64,000 nt of DNA from assembly GCA_016584305.1 (NCBI GenBank), contig JACEEZ010016456.1:140001-204000 (forward strand), read 5' to 3'. Shown here piece by piece: positions 9,146 to 24,780 of the stretch. Each line of letters opens with the position of its first letter. Within the stretch, counting starts at the first letter, position 1. A program made the position numbers and the translations under genes. This DNA is from Chionoecetes opilio. Lineage: Eukaryota > Arthropoda > Malacostraca > Decapoda > Majidae. Under the pieces are notes generated by a model. That model saw only the letters and a program-made list of their open reading frames with translations, did no database searches and was not told the DNA's origin.

Positions 9146-11061
9146 ATCTTTCTGAATCAAATTCCTCTCGTGACTTCTGGCATCTAGCTAATAACATCTC
9201 TAACAATTTTTCTTCTTCATCTTTCCCTCCTATGCTTCACCCAGATGGCTCCACAGCTGTCTCACTATTTCTAAAGCTGAACTCTTCGCTCAAACCTTTG
9301 CTGAAAATTCCACTCTGGTTAATGAAGGGTTTGTTCCTCCTTCTTCTCCACCCTCTGACTAAATTATGCCTGTTATTAAGATCCTTCGTAATGATGTTTT
9401 CTTTGCCCTTTCTGGCCTAGATCCTCGGAAGGCTTACGGTCCTGACGGAGTCCCTCCTATTGTTCCCAAAAACTGTGCTTCTGTGCTTGCACCTCCACCC
9501 TGCCTGGTCAAACTTTTCCGTCTTTGTCTATCCACTTCCACCTTTCCTTCTTGCTGGAAGTTTGCTCACATCCAACCTGTTCCTAAGAAGGGTGACCGTT
9601 CTAATCCTTCAAACTACCGTCCTATAGCTTTGACTTCCTGCCTTTCTAAAGTTTTTGAATCTATACTTAATAAGAAGATTCTTAAGCATCTATCTGCTCA
9701 CAATCTTCTATCTGATCGTCAGTATGGTTTCCGTAAAGGGCGATCTACTGGCGATCTTCTAGCTTTCCTAACTGAATCTTGGTCATCCTCCTTTAGGGGT
9801 TTCGGTGAAACTTTTGCTGTTGCCCTTGACTTATCAAAAGCTTTAGATAGAGTCTGGCACAAATCTTTAATTTCCATACTACCCTCATTCGGTTTCTATC
9901 CTTCTCTCTGCACCTTTATTTTAAGTTTTCTTTCAAACCGTTCTATTGCAGCTACTGTAGACGGAAATTGTTCTTCTCCTAAATCTATCAATAGTGGTGT
10001 TCTCCAGGGTTCTGTCCTATTACCCACTCTCTTTCTATTATTCATTAATGATCTTCTTTGTCTAACTCAAAGCCCTATCCACTCCTACGCTCTGATGATT
10101 CTACCCCGCATTTTTCAACGTCTTTTATTAGACGTCCAACTCAACAGGAACTAAGTGATTCACGGAGAGATGCCACCGAGCGCCTAACTTTTGATCTTTC
10201 TATAATTTCTGATTGGGGCAAAGCAAACCTTGTTTTGTTCAATGCCTCAAAAACCCAATTTCTTCACCTATCTACACGACAAAACCTACCAGATAACTAT
10301 CCCCTCTTCTTCAATGACACTCAACTATCTCCTTCTTCTACAATGAACATTCTAGGACTATCCTTTACTAAAAATCTGAACTGGAAATCTCACATCTCAT
10401 CTCTTGCTAAAACAGCTTCTAAGAAGTTAGGTGTCCTGTGGCGTCTGCGTCCCTTTTTTTCTCCCTCCCAGTTGCTTGCTCTGTACAGGGGCCTTATCCG
10501 CCCATGTATGGAGTATGTCTCACAAGTTTGGGGAGGATCCACTCATACAGCTCTCCTAAACAGGATTGAGTCAAAAGCTTTTCGTCTCATCAACTCCCCT
10601 CCTCTAACTGACTGTCTTCAATCCTTAAATCACCGCCGCAATGTTGCTTCTCTTGCTCTCTTCTACCGTTATTTTCATGCTCACTGCTCTTCTGAACTTG
10701 CTAACTGCATGCCTCCCCCCCTCCCGCGGCCTCGCTGCACAAGACTTTCTACTCATTCTCATCCCTATTCTGTCCATCTTCCTAATGCAAGAGTTAATCA
10801 GTATCTTTACTCTTTCATCCCTTTCACTGGTAAACTCTGGAACTCTCTTCCTGTTTCTATTTTTCCACTTTACTACGACTTAAATTTTTTCATGAGAAGA
10901 GTAACAAGACACCTCCCGAACTAAATTGCCCCACCCCTCTTTTTTTATTCACTTACTGTCTTCTTTATAGGGACTGGCAACTAAGGGGGCTTTGTGTTAC
11001 CTATTTTTGATGTGCCCTTGGCCAGTCCTTTGTGATGTAAAAAAAAGAAGATAAAAAAAGA
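9146..11061 (+). mobile_element. Jockey-like LINE inserted in the tandem repeat
   Basis: The insertion splits a copy of the 73-bp repeat: CACCTACACAAGA before it and AGAGGTTATTAA after it, whereas the intact repeat reads CACAAGAGGTTATTAAG at 7188-7204. The element begins within the protein between endonuclease and reverse transcriptase, so it is 5' truncated, and ends in an A-rich tail (11037-11061). Another copy of its 3' end lies at 58186-58370. Confidence 0.85.
9148..10924 (+). pseudogene. Jockey-like LINE reverse transcriptase, broken
   Basis: Reading starts with an inter-domain segment (SRDFWHLANNISNN), then the RT domain: KAYGPDGVPP, FAHIQPVPKKGDRSNPSNYR, YGFRKGRSTGDLL, SGVLQGSVL and the catalytic region. 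The C-terminal part is LSIISDWGKANLVLFN...LGLSF..NLNWKSHI...YVSQVWGGSTHT and ends at a stop at 10922-10924. Defects are a stop near 9361, at least one frameshift around 9260, and a frameshift at about 10085 that places the YADD-type box across two frames (it reads SDDST in the second). The function was RNA-directed DNA synthesis for the element; this copy cannot make it. Confidence 0.85.
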
Positions 11062-11470
11062 GGTTATTAAAGTTGAATCATTTGATCTTTAGATACAATT
11101 TTCATAAGACAAAATATTATGGAACTGAACTCTTAGAAAAAAAATTCATATATAATCTTCAGAAATATATATCACTAGATTTTGTTTCTAATGTAATGTC
11201 GCGTTACAGACAACAATTAAGTCAGGCATACAACCTTTAGGAACTTATTTCATTTCTCCCAAAAGACGAATCGCTTGCTGTTCTTTAAGCTGGGTATCCA
11301 TTTTAGTTCTATAATAGGCTTCCATACCTTGTTTAATGGTATTGACGACCCGAGAATCGAACCCTGGCTCCTGGCGTGATGGCAAGATCGGTAAGGAAGG
11401 TTATTGCCGTGGCGTAGGTGAGGTGTTTTGATGCCTCGTTGTGTGTTTTACGAGATGCTTCACCCATGAA
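11062..11470. other. Remnant of tandem repeat, otherwise nothing recognised
   Basis: The first ~20 bases finish the split 73-bp repeat and about 11216-11246 is another partial copy. The rest shows a possible Pol III B-box-like word on the minus strand (GGTTCGATTC at about 11348-11357), without a convincing A box. Confidence 0.45.
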
Positions 11471-11682
11471 AACCCCTTCACGCCCAGATCTTTCCTTTGC
11501 TATATAAAATCGTCTTTTGTTAGCCATAAAATTACGAAAAATGACTTAATATACCAAATTAGCAAGTGGACGAAGATACTAAATAGGTTGTATCTATCAA
11601 ATATTGCTTATATTCACTAAAAATCGTCACATGGTATAGTCAAATTACAATGAAAATTACGTTCTGGTCCTCAAGGGGTTAA
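11471..11682 (-). mobile_element. TTAA-type MITE (piggyBac-like), copy 1
   Basis: The ends AACCCCTTCACGCCCAGATC and (reverse complement) TTAACCCCTTGAGGACCAGA form an inverted repeat. The whole element is the reverse complement of 58522-58735 with many substitutions. TTAA at one end and CCCCTT terminal bases fit piggyBac-type elements. No coding capacity. Confidence 0.7.
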
Positions 11683-11832
11683 AACTTCGTCAGCTCAGAT
11701 TCTTCACAACAAAGAGGAAGTGAAAATAAGGCGTTGGTAGCATAATGTTGTTTTAGTATTATATAATATCTCAACGTCAGATGGCCGTGGTGATGTGAGA
11801 ATATAATATTACATAGATTTTCGTGTTATTTT

Positions 11833-12905
11833 CAGTCGTGGGCGTTGCGATAAGTAAAGCGATAATGTGATAAAGCGATAATATCGCTTTAACCGAAAAT
11901 TTACCGCTTATCGTTTATCGCAAGACCGGAAAAACTTATCGCTTATATTTATCGCTTTCAAATTTCCCGCGATAAATCCAGCGATAAAGTAGAAGACGAA
12001 AACCGTTACGGGGAGGTTACAGGCTCATTGTTTAGCGGCAAACAGATGCGGCCAGGCGCCTGGCGGCCCGCGCTGCTGTTGTCAGTTTCTTTTGAATTTG
12101 CCCCCCAAACTGGACGCAACTGATCTCAGCTCTGTGTTTCATTGTGCTACCAGCGATCCAAAGCTTCTTTGGTGTTTTATACTTATATGGACTTAATTCT
12201 TATTGTTATATTGCCCATCTTAACTAAATTCAATTAATATATATTAGTTTTTATATATTTTTTGCGTTTTGAGGTGTGCGCCTCGCGCGTGCCTCCCGTT
12301 CGTACGAACGTCGCGTGATTTTGTGTTTAACTTTTCCTTTTCAGGAAATCGTTTAGGTTTTTGCGTTTTATATTGCGTTATTATTAGTGTCGCGGCGGGC
12401 GCGCTTCATTGTTCGAGAATAGTTGAATTTAGTGATTAGTTGAGTGTCAAGATGTCCCGGCAAGAGGACAGTGGAGGACTTTTTCCGCGTGGAGGCCAGC
12501 AGCAGTGATGTGACCAGGAAAGGGAGCGGAACATTTCCGGGAGTTCGGGATCTGTGGACATTCCCACCATCTCCCCCCTCGAGCTCCCTCATGTCCCTGG
12601 GCAGTTGAGCCAGAGGACAGCCGCCCTGGCACCCAGGCCAGGACCAAGGTAGACGTTGTGATTGCGGATTGTGGACGTTGTGATTGTCTTTTATTAAGTA
12701 ATATATGGTGTTTTAAGTGTAAAAAAGAGGTTTTTAAATGCATAAGTAGCAAAAATAGAGTATTTTTGGATTTATCGCAGGATTTATCGCTTATCGCTTT
12801 AAGGTATTTTGGAAATTTATCGCTTTATCGTTATAGGGCTTAGCGGAAAAATTTATCGCTTTATCGTTATCGCTTTATCGCAAAATTTATCGCTGCCCAC
12901 CACTG
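11833..12905 (+). mobile_element. hAT deletion derivative with perfect 8-bp TSD
   Basis: The terminal inverted repeats CAGTCGTGGGC and CAGTGGTGGGC (10 of 11 identical) are flanked by GTTATTTT on both sides (11825-11832 and 12906-12913). Both subterminal regions are packed with GCGATAAA words (11842-11990 and 12768-12895), the expected arrangement of hAT transposase binding sites. At 1,073 bp it is too short for a transposase. An ATG at 12452 is followed, one base out of frame, by GKRTVEDFFRVEASSSD, which may be the start of a lost transposase. The GC-rich interior may be the old promoter. Confidence 0.9.
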
Positions 12906-12921
12906 GTTATTTTCAGTCACA

Positions 12922-13452
12922 AGATGGCAGCTTCAGAAATCAGCCGCTAGAGAGCATTGTATTTGCCAATCTAGTTTAGAACCTTGTTGAAAGAGGGCGA
13001 TTTTACACTTGGTAAAGCACAAATTCGTCACCAGATGGCAATGCAATCTTGTAATTAGGGTTGAAAGTTTGTCATTAGCAGGCAGTGTTATACTTAATCG
13101 TCAGAAATCCCCCAGATGGCAATGCGGTCTTGAAATTACGATTGAAAGTTTGTCATTAGCAGGCAGTGTTATACTTAATCGTTCAGAAATCCGCCAGATG
13201 GCAATGCAGTCTTGAAATTAGGGTCGAAAGTTTGTCAATAGCAGGCAGTGTTATACTTAATAGTTCAGAAATCCGCCAGATGGCAATGCAGTCTTGAAAT
13301 TAGGGTCGAAAGTTTGTCACTAGAGGGCAGTGCTTTACTCTATAGCTCACAAAATCGCCGCAAAAGGGCAGTGCAGTCGCTAATCTAATTCAAAAGCTAG
13401 CCAACAGAGGGCGTAGTTCCCATTATAATACCACTTCTCACATATAGATGGC
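12922..13452 (+). repeat. Tandem array of CTCF-like AGnnGGC motifs
   Basis: The consensus cores AGATGGC, AGCAGGC, AGAGGGC occur, all in the same orientation, at 12922, 12949 (degenerate), 12992, 13033, 13077, 13114, 13158, 13195, 13240, 13278, 13322, 13363 (degenerate), 13406 and 13446. Spacing alternates between about 44 and 37-38 bases in the middle, so the true unit is about 82 bp with two motifs. Flanks such as GTCACCAGATGGCAATGC and TCACTAGAGGGCAGTGC look like the CTCF consensus. The period is seen; CTCF binding is inference. Confidence 0.7.
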
Positions 13453-13699
13453 GTTAACACCTCTCTAGGGTTTAATTATTCCTCCGTAAGTTTCCTGGCT
13501 TCTTCAGCAGATTATGAAGGTAGCAAATCACCAGTTAATAAATTGTTATCACCACGACAGCCGTACAGACAGACATAAACAATGGCACTAACATAAAGTA
13601 TTGGAAGAATGACTATATTTCATAACTTATTGATGTTATTATTGTTATTTAATATATGTTATTGTTATCATGACTTGTTTTGTTAGTTATTTTGGTATT

Positions 13700-13702
<3 letters not shown>
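13453..13702. other. No recognisable feature
   Basis: AT-rich sequence without a repeat or coding signal. Confidence 0.5.
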
Positions 13703-18787
<5,085 letters not shown>

Positions 18788-19290
18788 CTGAGTTATGCTG
18801 ATGATATGGTATTGCTCGCACCCACTGCAGATACTTTGCAGGACCTTATCAATGTGTGTCAGGTGTATGCTGCCAAGCATGACATTGTCTACAACACCAC
18901 TAAGACAGAGTGCATGGTAGTATCACCTCAGGTGATAGCACTCAGGTGAATTACCTCAAAACAGCATGGCTCAGTGGGTCTACCCTCACGTTTGTGGATA
19001 GATTCGCACACTTAGGCCATGTTATATCCCACGACATGACTGATGATGATGATTATCATCAAGCAGACCACCAAGCTTCTTGTCGTCGGAATTTGGGAAA
19101 TACTCTACAGAGGAAATTTTCCTACTGTAGCAGAGAGGTGAAGATAACAGTTATTCAGGAGTCACTGCTACTCTATATACTGCAACTCGCTGTGGTCGCC
19201 GTTCAAGGTGGCCACAGTGAACCGCCTTAAGGTCTGTCACAATAACATACTTAAGAGGCTTATAGGGCTGCCCAGGTGGGGGCATACGCT
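18788..19290 (+). pseudogene. Degraded RTE/X-like reverse transcriptase fragment
   Basis: Reads LSYADDMVLLAPTADTLQDL, then CQVYAAKHDIVYNTTKTECM, matching the catalytic YADD box and thumb of a widespread invertebrate LINE RT. Later pieces in other frames (FVDRFAHLGHVIS, TVNRLKVCHNNILKRLIGLP) continue the same protein. There are several frameshifts and stops. 5' and 3' ends are lost. Confidence 0.75.
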
Positions 19291-20589
19291 ATGCTGCGCG
19301 TGGTCTCGGTGCTCATCTCCGTGGCATTAGCCTTTGAGCCTGTGGTGGGTGACAACCCGTTACCCCGGCACACAGGGCAAGTGTGACATCCGGGTTACCA
19401 CAGTTACCTTCCCCAGGTTTGTCCAGGTACCCAATACTACCCATTTATCAATAAACTCCGAAAGGGAGGATGAACAGCTGTTTGGGCTGACCATCGACTT
19501 GCCCTGGCCCGGATTCGAACCCGGGGGCCGTGTAATGGTGGTGTTTGGTAACTATGTTGATATCTGGCAACCGCTGACTGTAAGCTCGGCGTCAAGCTTT
19601 TGCCTGCGGGCGGGTCAGCTCAGGTCACCCCGCTGCCCGCGACCTCGCTCTCACTTCTTTATAGCCGCCCGCTATAATCCTTGGCGCTTAAATCCCTGAA
19701 CGCTTAATCCCTGGCGTATGCTCCATACCTCGTGTATATCTCAATATATATCCATACGGCGACTGGGAGATCTCTATCCCTGCATCAACACAACTACGGA
19801 AAAAGGTAACCATTCGCTCACCGAGCACGTCCTTGGAGAGGACGTGTTTCACGAACACACCACGTGCCCTGTTCCCGCTCTCGGGCCACCGCAACCAAGC
19901 TACCCTGGGCTGCTTACACATGCCCTGCAGCCTTCTACACCATAACACACCCTATGATCTACCATTTCATTGGTGGCGACAGGGACCTGGTGAGCTAATT
20001 CCTTCTCCTGTGTGACTCCTATGGCCTCTCGACTCCGCGTGGCTCCTGCGTGCATCAGCTAGTGCTTGTCCTGCCCTTCGTCCTGCCCTGCACCGCTCCC
20101 CCTGGCCGCTACGTCTTCCCATGGTATATACAAGCCTTCTCCCGCGTTCCGTTGCCTGTCCTGCCGCTCCAAGTCCGCCCACGACGCCTGCTGCCATGTC
20201 CTTTGCTCCTTGGTGCACGTGTTCTCCTGCTGCGTCTTCGTCAGCGTCTCCTGTATCGTCCCCTTGCCCCCTGGTGCAGGTGTTCTGACGATTCGACTCC
20301 TGATGCCGCCCATGCTGTCTGCTTCGGTGTAGCTTCCTGCTCTGGCGCCACGTGTCTTCAGTCTGCCTTCTCCTGCTGCGCCTTCGTCAGCAACTCCTGC
20401 CGTGCCGCCTCCTGCAGTTGGCCTCATGCCCACGTCCACGCCCGCGTACCCCGTGTGTTTTCGTTAGCGTGTGATTCTGTCTTTCTAACGCCTTGTGATT
20501 TTTTTCTTTTCACTAGTGTTCGTCTTAGTGTTACCCTGTGCATTGAAAAGACTCAGTATTACTTTGTATGGGATTTATTTCTTCTTCTT
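19291..20589. other. GC-richer region; possible solo LTR boundary
   Basis: No convincing gene. A TG...CA interval from about 19381 (TGTGACATCCGGG) to about 19967 (ACCATTTCA) is followed by TTGGTGGCGACAGGGACC, which resembles the leader start of some Gypsy-type LTR elements, but no second LTR or polyprotein is in the window. A tRNA-like B box (GGTTCGAATCC, minus strand) is at about 19511-19521. Confidence 0.3.
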
Positions 20590-21084
20590 TTTCCACCTGT
20601 GACAATATGCCGTTTTCACCAGAGTGAAACCAGCGGCACTGAGCATCGCCCAGCTCCTCAAGTTCAACAGCGTTATGCACCGACGGGCCGCCATAGGCAG
20701 TAAGCCTCGCCCAGTCAGGCACGCCACCACGCAGGAGACGCCAGCTCCAACCTACATCGGCCTAATGCTGCATGCACACACGCGCAAGAGTGAGCTCGTC
20801 GACAGGCTGGCACACATGGGGATTTCTATCTCCTATGATCGGGTCCTGTCCCTTTCCACACAGCTGGGGAACAGTGCCTGCCGCCTCTACCACCAGGAGC
20901 AAGTAGTCTGCCCTCCCAAGATGAAAGGCAGAGTCTTCACGACTGCCGCGGTAGACAATATCGACCACAACCTAAGTTCCACCACAGCAAAACAGTCATT
21001 CCATGGGACTGCTATTTCCCTCATGCAACACCCTGCGGTCCCTGGGGCCGGCATTGACCGTTTGACATTGTCATTGACCGTTTT

Positions 21085-21085
<1 letters not shown>
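20590..21085 (+). pseudogene. Fragment of an uncharacterised metazoan mobile protein family
   Basis: An open reading of about 150 codons contains PTYIGLMLHAHTRKSELVD, ISISYDRVLSLSTQLGN, VFTTAAVDNIDHN and TTAKQSFHGTAISL. I recognise this as the N-terminal-to-middle part of large proteins found in many copies in cnidarians, molluscs and crustaceans and usually left unnamed. The frame is cut on the 3' side by a (CA)n tract at 21087 and has no matching 5' part, so it is a fragment. The start is undefined. Two other parts of what looks like the same superfamily lie on the minus strand at 40392-40770 and 36975-37307. Function is unknown; family recognition is from memory of conserved motifs. Confidence 0.55.

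Positions 21086-21086
<1 letters not shown>

Positions 21087-21148
<62 letters not shown>
21087..21148. repeat. (CA)n microsatellite
   Basis: CA run with one ACC interruption. Confidence 0.95.
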
Positions 21149-21149
<1 letters not shown>

Positions 21150-21520
21150 GACCGTTTCGCTTTATCAGTTACGGATACAACGTGAGATTAACACAAGCCA
21201 GACCATTACTAATACTTCTGTTTTTTTCTCTCTCCCTCACTCCCTTCCCCCCCTAAGGGTTTTTGTGCCCCTGAGTTGCCTTAACCCCTGGCGCGGGACA
21301 TTCCCCTGGTGGGCCCCTTGCGCAAGCCTCTGAGGGGTCCTGTTTGCCCCCCTGTCTTGTCTGCTGGCGGCCATTTTGGAAAATGGCCGCCACGGCCGCC
21401 AGGGGGCAGTTGGGCGATGGCTCCACATCCAAATTTGTTCATAATATATTGGTCTACCTCTGTGCCAAAATTGGTGCTTTTTTCAAAAAATGCACAATAG
21501 GTTAGCTTACCCGCTGTACT
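21149..21520. other. GC-rich spacer with a perfect palindrome
   Basis: At 21366-21391 GGCGGCCATTTT and its exact reverse complement flank two bases (12-bp arms). GCCATTTT matches the YY1-type core on both strands. A related GGCCGCCAGG block follows. No coding signal. Confidence 0.6.
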
Positions 21521-21945
21521 ACATGGAGAATATCAATAGAAGCGGAATCTAATTAGCTTTCCATTGATATATTTCGTTTTCTGATAAATGAATTAGCAGC
21601 ATGCATAAATTAGCGTTAACTAATAAAAAGATCATGAAATCGGGTAATTTTTCCCGATTGATGATGTTATTTATTTAATCAACGCTAATTTATGTATGGT
21701 TCTAATTCATTTATCAGAAAACTAAATATATCAATGGAAAGCTAATTAAATTCCGCTTCTATTGATATTCTCCATGTAAAATGTTTTCGAACAAAATATT
21801 AAATGGCGAAGAATTTAAGTTCATGCATATTTCTTGAGTCTCATAATGGCATTTCTTTAGTGTGTTTTACGGTTTTTTATTTGATAATATTATAGAACAA
21901 ACATTTCCGAAGATAACAGTATATATTTTATACTGATAAACATAT
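21521..21945. mobile_element. Foldback element, second copy
   Basis: Arms 21521-21648 and 21655-21781 are reverse complements around CGGGTAATTTTTCCCG. The following 21782-21945 has no partner on the left. The sequence matches the element at 7208-8998 (for example TTTTCTGATAAATGAATTAG and TTAGCGTTAACT). Confidence 0.85.
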
Positions 21946-22292
21946 ATTAGGTAAGTAAACTTGTACGGGGAGCGGAGCGGGTGGGCACTAGATGATGTGA
22001 CGTATCGTATCGTGAGGGCGATGTATCAGGCCTTGTCATCTCGGTGGCCTCGCTCTGTCTCAACCTGGGTCACGTGGGCTGGGAGATTATCCCTTCCGCC
22101 CTCCTCCCTTGCCGCCGCCCCTCCCACGTGGTGTGGTCGGGGATTATCCCCCGTCTCCTCACCCCCCCTCCCGTGCTGCCGGACGCCGCCTCACTCCTGC
22201 TCCCGCCAGTCGCCCATCGACGCCCATGATGATGGCCGCGCCTAGATGTGGACTTATCGCGCCCACCATATATGATTTTGCATGCTGTTTTG
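21946..22292. other. GC-rich unique-looking sequence
   Basis: No recognised gene. Short frames here have no family signature. Confidence 0.4.
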
Positions 22293-22490
22293 CAGTGTTG
22301 TAGTCAAGACCAGACCCTCCGAGACCAAGACCAAGACCAAGACCAGACCCTTCGAGACCGAGACCAAAACCAAGACCAGACCTTCCGAGACCAAGACCAG
22401 CCCTCCGAGACCAAGACCAAGACCCTCCGAGACCAAGACCAAGACCAAGACCAGACCCTCCGAAACAGACAAAGACCAAGAACAGGCATA
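22293..22490 (+). mobile_element. Probable hAT end with (GACCAA)n hexamer repeat
   Basis: CAGTGTTGTAGTCAAGACC looks like a hAT terminal sequence and is followed by a compound hexamer array of GACCAA with CTCCGA blocks. No opposite terminus (ACTACAACACTG) is visible downstream, so the element is truncated or only a remnant. The hexamer array itself is certain. Confidence 0.45.
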
Positions 22491-22800
22491 TACAAATATT
22501 TTTTTTAAATATGACTATTATCTGAATGTTTTTGGTCTGTACTGCGTAAATACTAAATTGTATTGTCGTGTCCTGTTTGTAAGGAATGCGTTTTATTTAT
22601 TTTTCTCATACATGCCTACCTTTGAATATAACGGACCTAATTAAATTATCCACATAGTCTTAAAGCCGGCCACACACACACCGGCGCGGCCTGTCCGGCC
22701 GACAAAAAGTGGCGGGGCATCGTTCGCCGGACGAGACCCACACACACACCGGCCGCCTCATGAAAATATACAGTACACGTCGGACCACCGTGGTGACAAC

Positions 22801-22872
22801 ATGAATCCGCTGTCCGAAAATGACTTGTTGGTGATGGCTGCATGTGCAGCCATATATAATACCTATATATAA
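22801..22872 (+). pseudogene. N-terminal stub of a possible Harbinger protein
   Basis: ATG at 22801 gives MNPLSENDLLVMAACAA followed by AT-rich sequence and a stop. The motif resembles the N-terminus of PIF/Harbinger-type proteins. The rest of the gene is absent. Short, so low confidence. Confidence 0.3.
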
Positions 22873-22904
22873 TACGTCATACTATATATAATACGTCATA
22901 TATA

Positions 22905-24540
22905 CATAGCGGACGTAAATATTGGCGTCGTCAGCCCGTAGCCCAACGCGGTAAAACAAATATGATGGTACAATAAACAGTGATTACTTACCTTAATATT
23001 AATACTTTGTTGGCATCCCCTTACGTCTAATGCACTCTTTCAAACGTGATGGGACACTCTCTATCAAGTTTTGTAACGTGGACAGAGGAGTTCTGTCCAC
23101 AATTTGAGGAGTGCCGCTTTTAGTCGGGGAAGCGTGGAGGTATCATGGTCACATAACTTGCGTTTGATAATGGACCGCAAGTTTTCAATGGGATTAAGGT
23201 CAGGAGAAAAAAGGCTGGCCCCAAACCTCAATGAAGTCCCACAGAGCAGTCATGAGGCCGGGTGTCACCGATTTTGCTTTGTGGCAGGGTGCATTATCCT
23301 GCACGAATGTGTGGCTTGGCACACCTCGAAGCAATCAGGCAGATTGTCACAAAAGGCAGTTCCAAATAATTATATTGGTTAAATTGACTCATTTTTTGGG
23401 GGAGCACCACAAGTTTCCCAACACCATGGAAAGAGAAAGCATCCCCACACCATTAAGGAATCTGGGAATCTTACAGTTTTTTGTTGTGAACTTTGGCGCT
23501 TTACGGATCACTCCCCGGGGAAAGGCGATAAACTTTCTTTTTCCTGCTGCTTTAACTGTAAATTTTGCCTCATCACTCCAAAGTACTCCTTTCCAGTTCT
23601 CAGTATCCCCAAAGGGGAGGTACTTGCGGAAGAACTGAAGTCTGTTTGTCCTTATGAACCTCTTTTAGGAGAGGTTTAGGTCGCGCAACAAATGTTTAAA
23701 TCCAAGGTCGTCATGGACTCGACGCCCCGCACTGTCCTGACAGACACTTCACACAGCAGTACATGGTTATTTTCCTTTAATTGTCTGCCGGAAATACTGG
23801 GAAAACTTATCAACATCACGCTTGATGATGTTTTAATGTTCTTGGGTGGGTTTTACGGGGCCTGCCAGGGGGTAATTTTTTCCGGGGCAAATCGTCGTCA
23901 CCAGAGTTTGAAATTTGTTCACCCAACGGCTGACACTTCTCACACTAACGCCTGTGTTTTCAGCAATATCTTTCACTGAGTGTCCGCCTTGTGGAGTGAC
24001 GAAATAGCACTAATGTCATCACTTGTCACTGGTCTTACCTCCCCATAGTCCACAGAAGAGGCAAGATAGAGGCAAAAACGCTGTTGTCTTAAAATGCCGC
24101 GGGCTGGCAAACTCCTCCGCCGGCACCTCCCTGCACAGGCTGTAATGGATCACTGGGTGTCGTGACCTTGAGCTCAGTGCCCAACTGACAACACAGGGGC
24201 ACTGCCCCAGTTTTCCTTGCAGAGTTGCCAAATGCCCAATAAATAAAATATGAAGAGTATGTTTAGTTTTTCTGTAGTTTGCTCTGGGACCGGGTTTTTG
24301 CCTTTGTTTATAACGTGAAAATGCAGCGCTACTCATGATGTTGGCAGAAATCCCTTATCCACACTACTGCAAAAGGTGATATAAATTGTTTGATTATGCT
24401 TAATAGACGTTAGACGTAGTGGGTTTGCCGTCCAAAGTAAAAATTAAAAGTAACCCAAGCCATCCTTCATAATTATTATCGAATGTGTTCTGCGCGTTAG
24501 GCATAGGAACCGACAAACGCCAATATTTCGTCCGCTACTG
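22905..24540 (-). mobile_element. Full-length Tc1-like transposon
   Basis: Ends are inverted repeats: CATAGCGGACGTAAATATTG at 22905 and, as reverse complement, CAGTAGCGGACGAAATATTG at 24540. Similarity continues inwards for about 45 bases. TA dinucleotides flank both sides (22903-22904, 24541-24542). The length of 1,636 bp is typical of Tc1 elements. The transposase is on the minus strand and broken. Confidence 0.85.
22999..24000 (-). pseudogene. Tc1-like transposase, broken
   Basis: Read on the minus strand: an N-terminal helix-turn-helix segment (GGHSVKDIAENTGVSVR), then WKGVLWSDEAKFT with the first catalytic Asp, later TFVQDNAPCHKAK with the second Asp, and SPDLNPIENLRSIIKRKL with the catalytic Glu, ending in ...CIRRKGMPTKY and a stop at 22999-23001. 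This is a DD34E-type core. Several frameshifts separate these blocks (near 23380, 23240, 23085 and others). The original role was cut-and-paste transposition at TA sites. Confidence 0.85.
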
Positions 24541-24566
24541 TAATACCTATATTATCATAAATACAA

Positions 24567-24780
24567 TTTTAGGTCCCCTTAGAGCTAGTGCACTAAGCTA
24601 TAGGATAGGAAAGATCGCCCACCCAGGGCAAACCCTGGGTATACAGGAACCAATTCCAACATCGGGTAAAACATTACCAGGCTTACACATAGATAATCTG
24701 AAAAAGAAACTTTACGTCTGGCAACGCCGTGCCATCTGACCGAGGCCGGCTGTCCGCCAGCCGGATCGGAGCCTCATTTC
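24567..24780 (+). repeat. DIRS left inverted terminal repeat
   Basis: Shares CTAGTGCACTAAGCTATAGG, ATCGCC..CCAGGGCAAA and GCCAGCCGGATCGGAGCC with the reverse complement of 30880-31098, with scattered mismatches and small indels. Confidence 0.9.

Noticed and set aside
11330..11420. Possible tRNA gene or tRNA-SINE (B-box GGTTCGATTC, minus strand)
   Set aside because: No A box at the proper distance and no cloverleaf could be drawn by eye.
19480..19620. Possible tRNA or SINE (B-box GGTTCGAATCC, minus strand)
   Set aside because: B box is good but an A box and folded acceptor stem are not convincing.
19381..19990. Gypsy-type LTR with primer-binding-like TGGTGGCGAC
   Set aside because: No second LTR, TSD or polyprotein visible; kept only as a remark.
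24019..24336. Minus-strand 105-codon frame as a gene
   Set aside because: It lies inside the Tc1 element beyond the transposase N-terminus and has no family signature.
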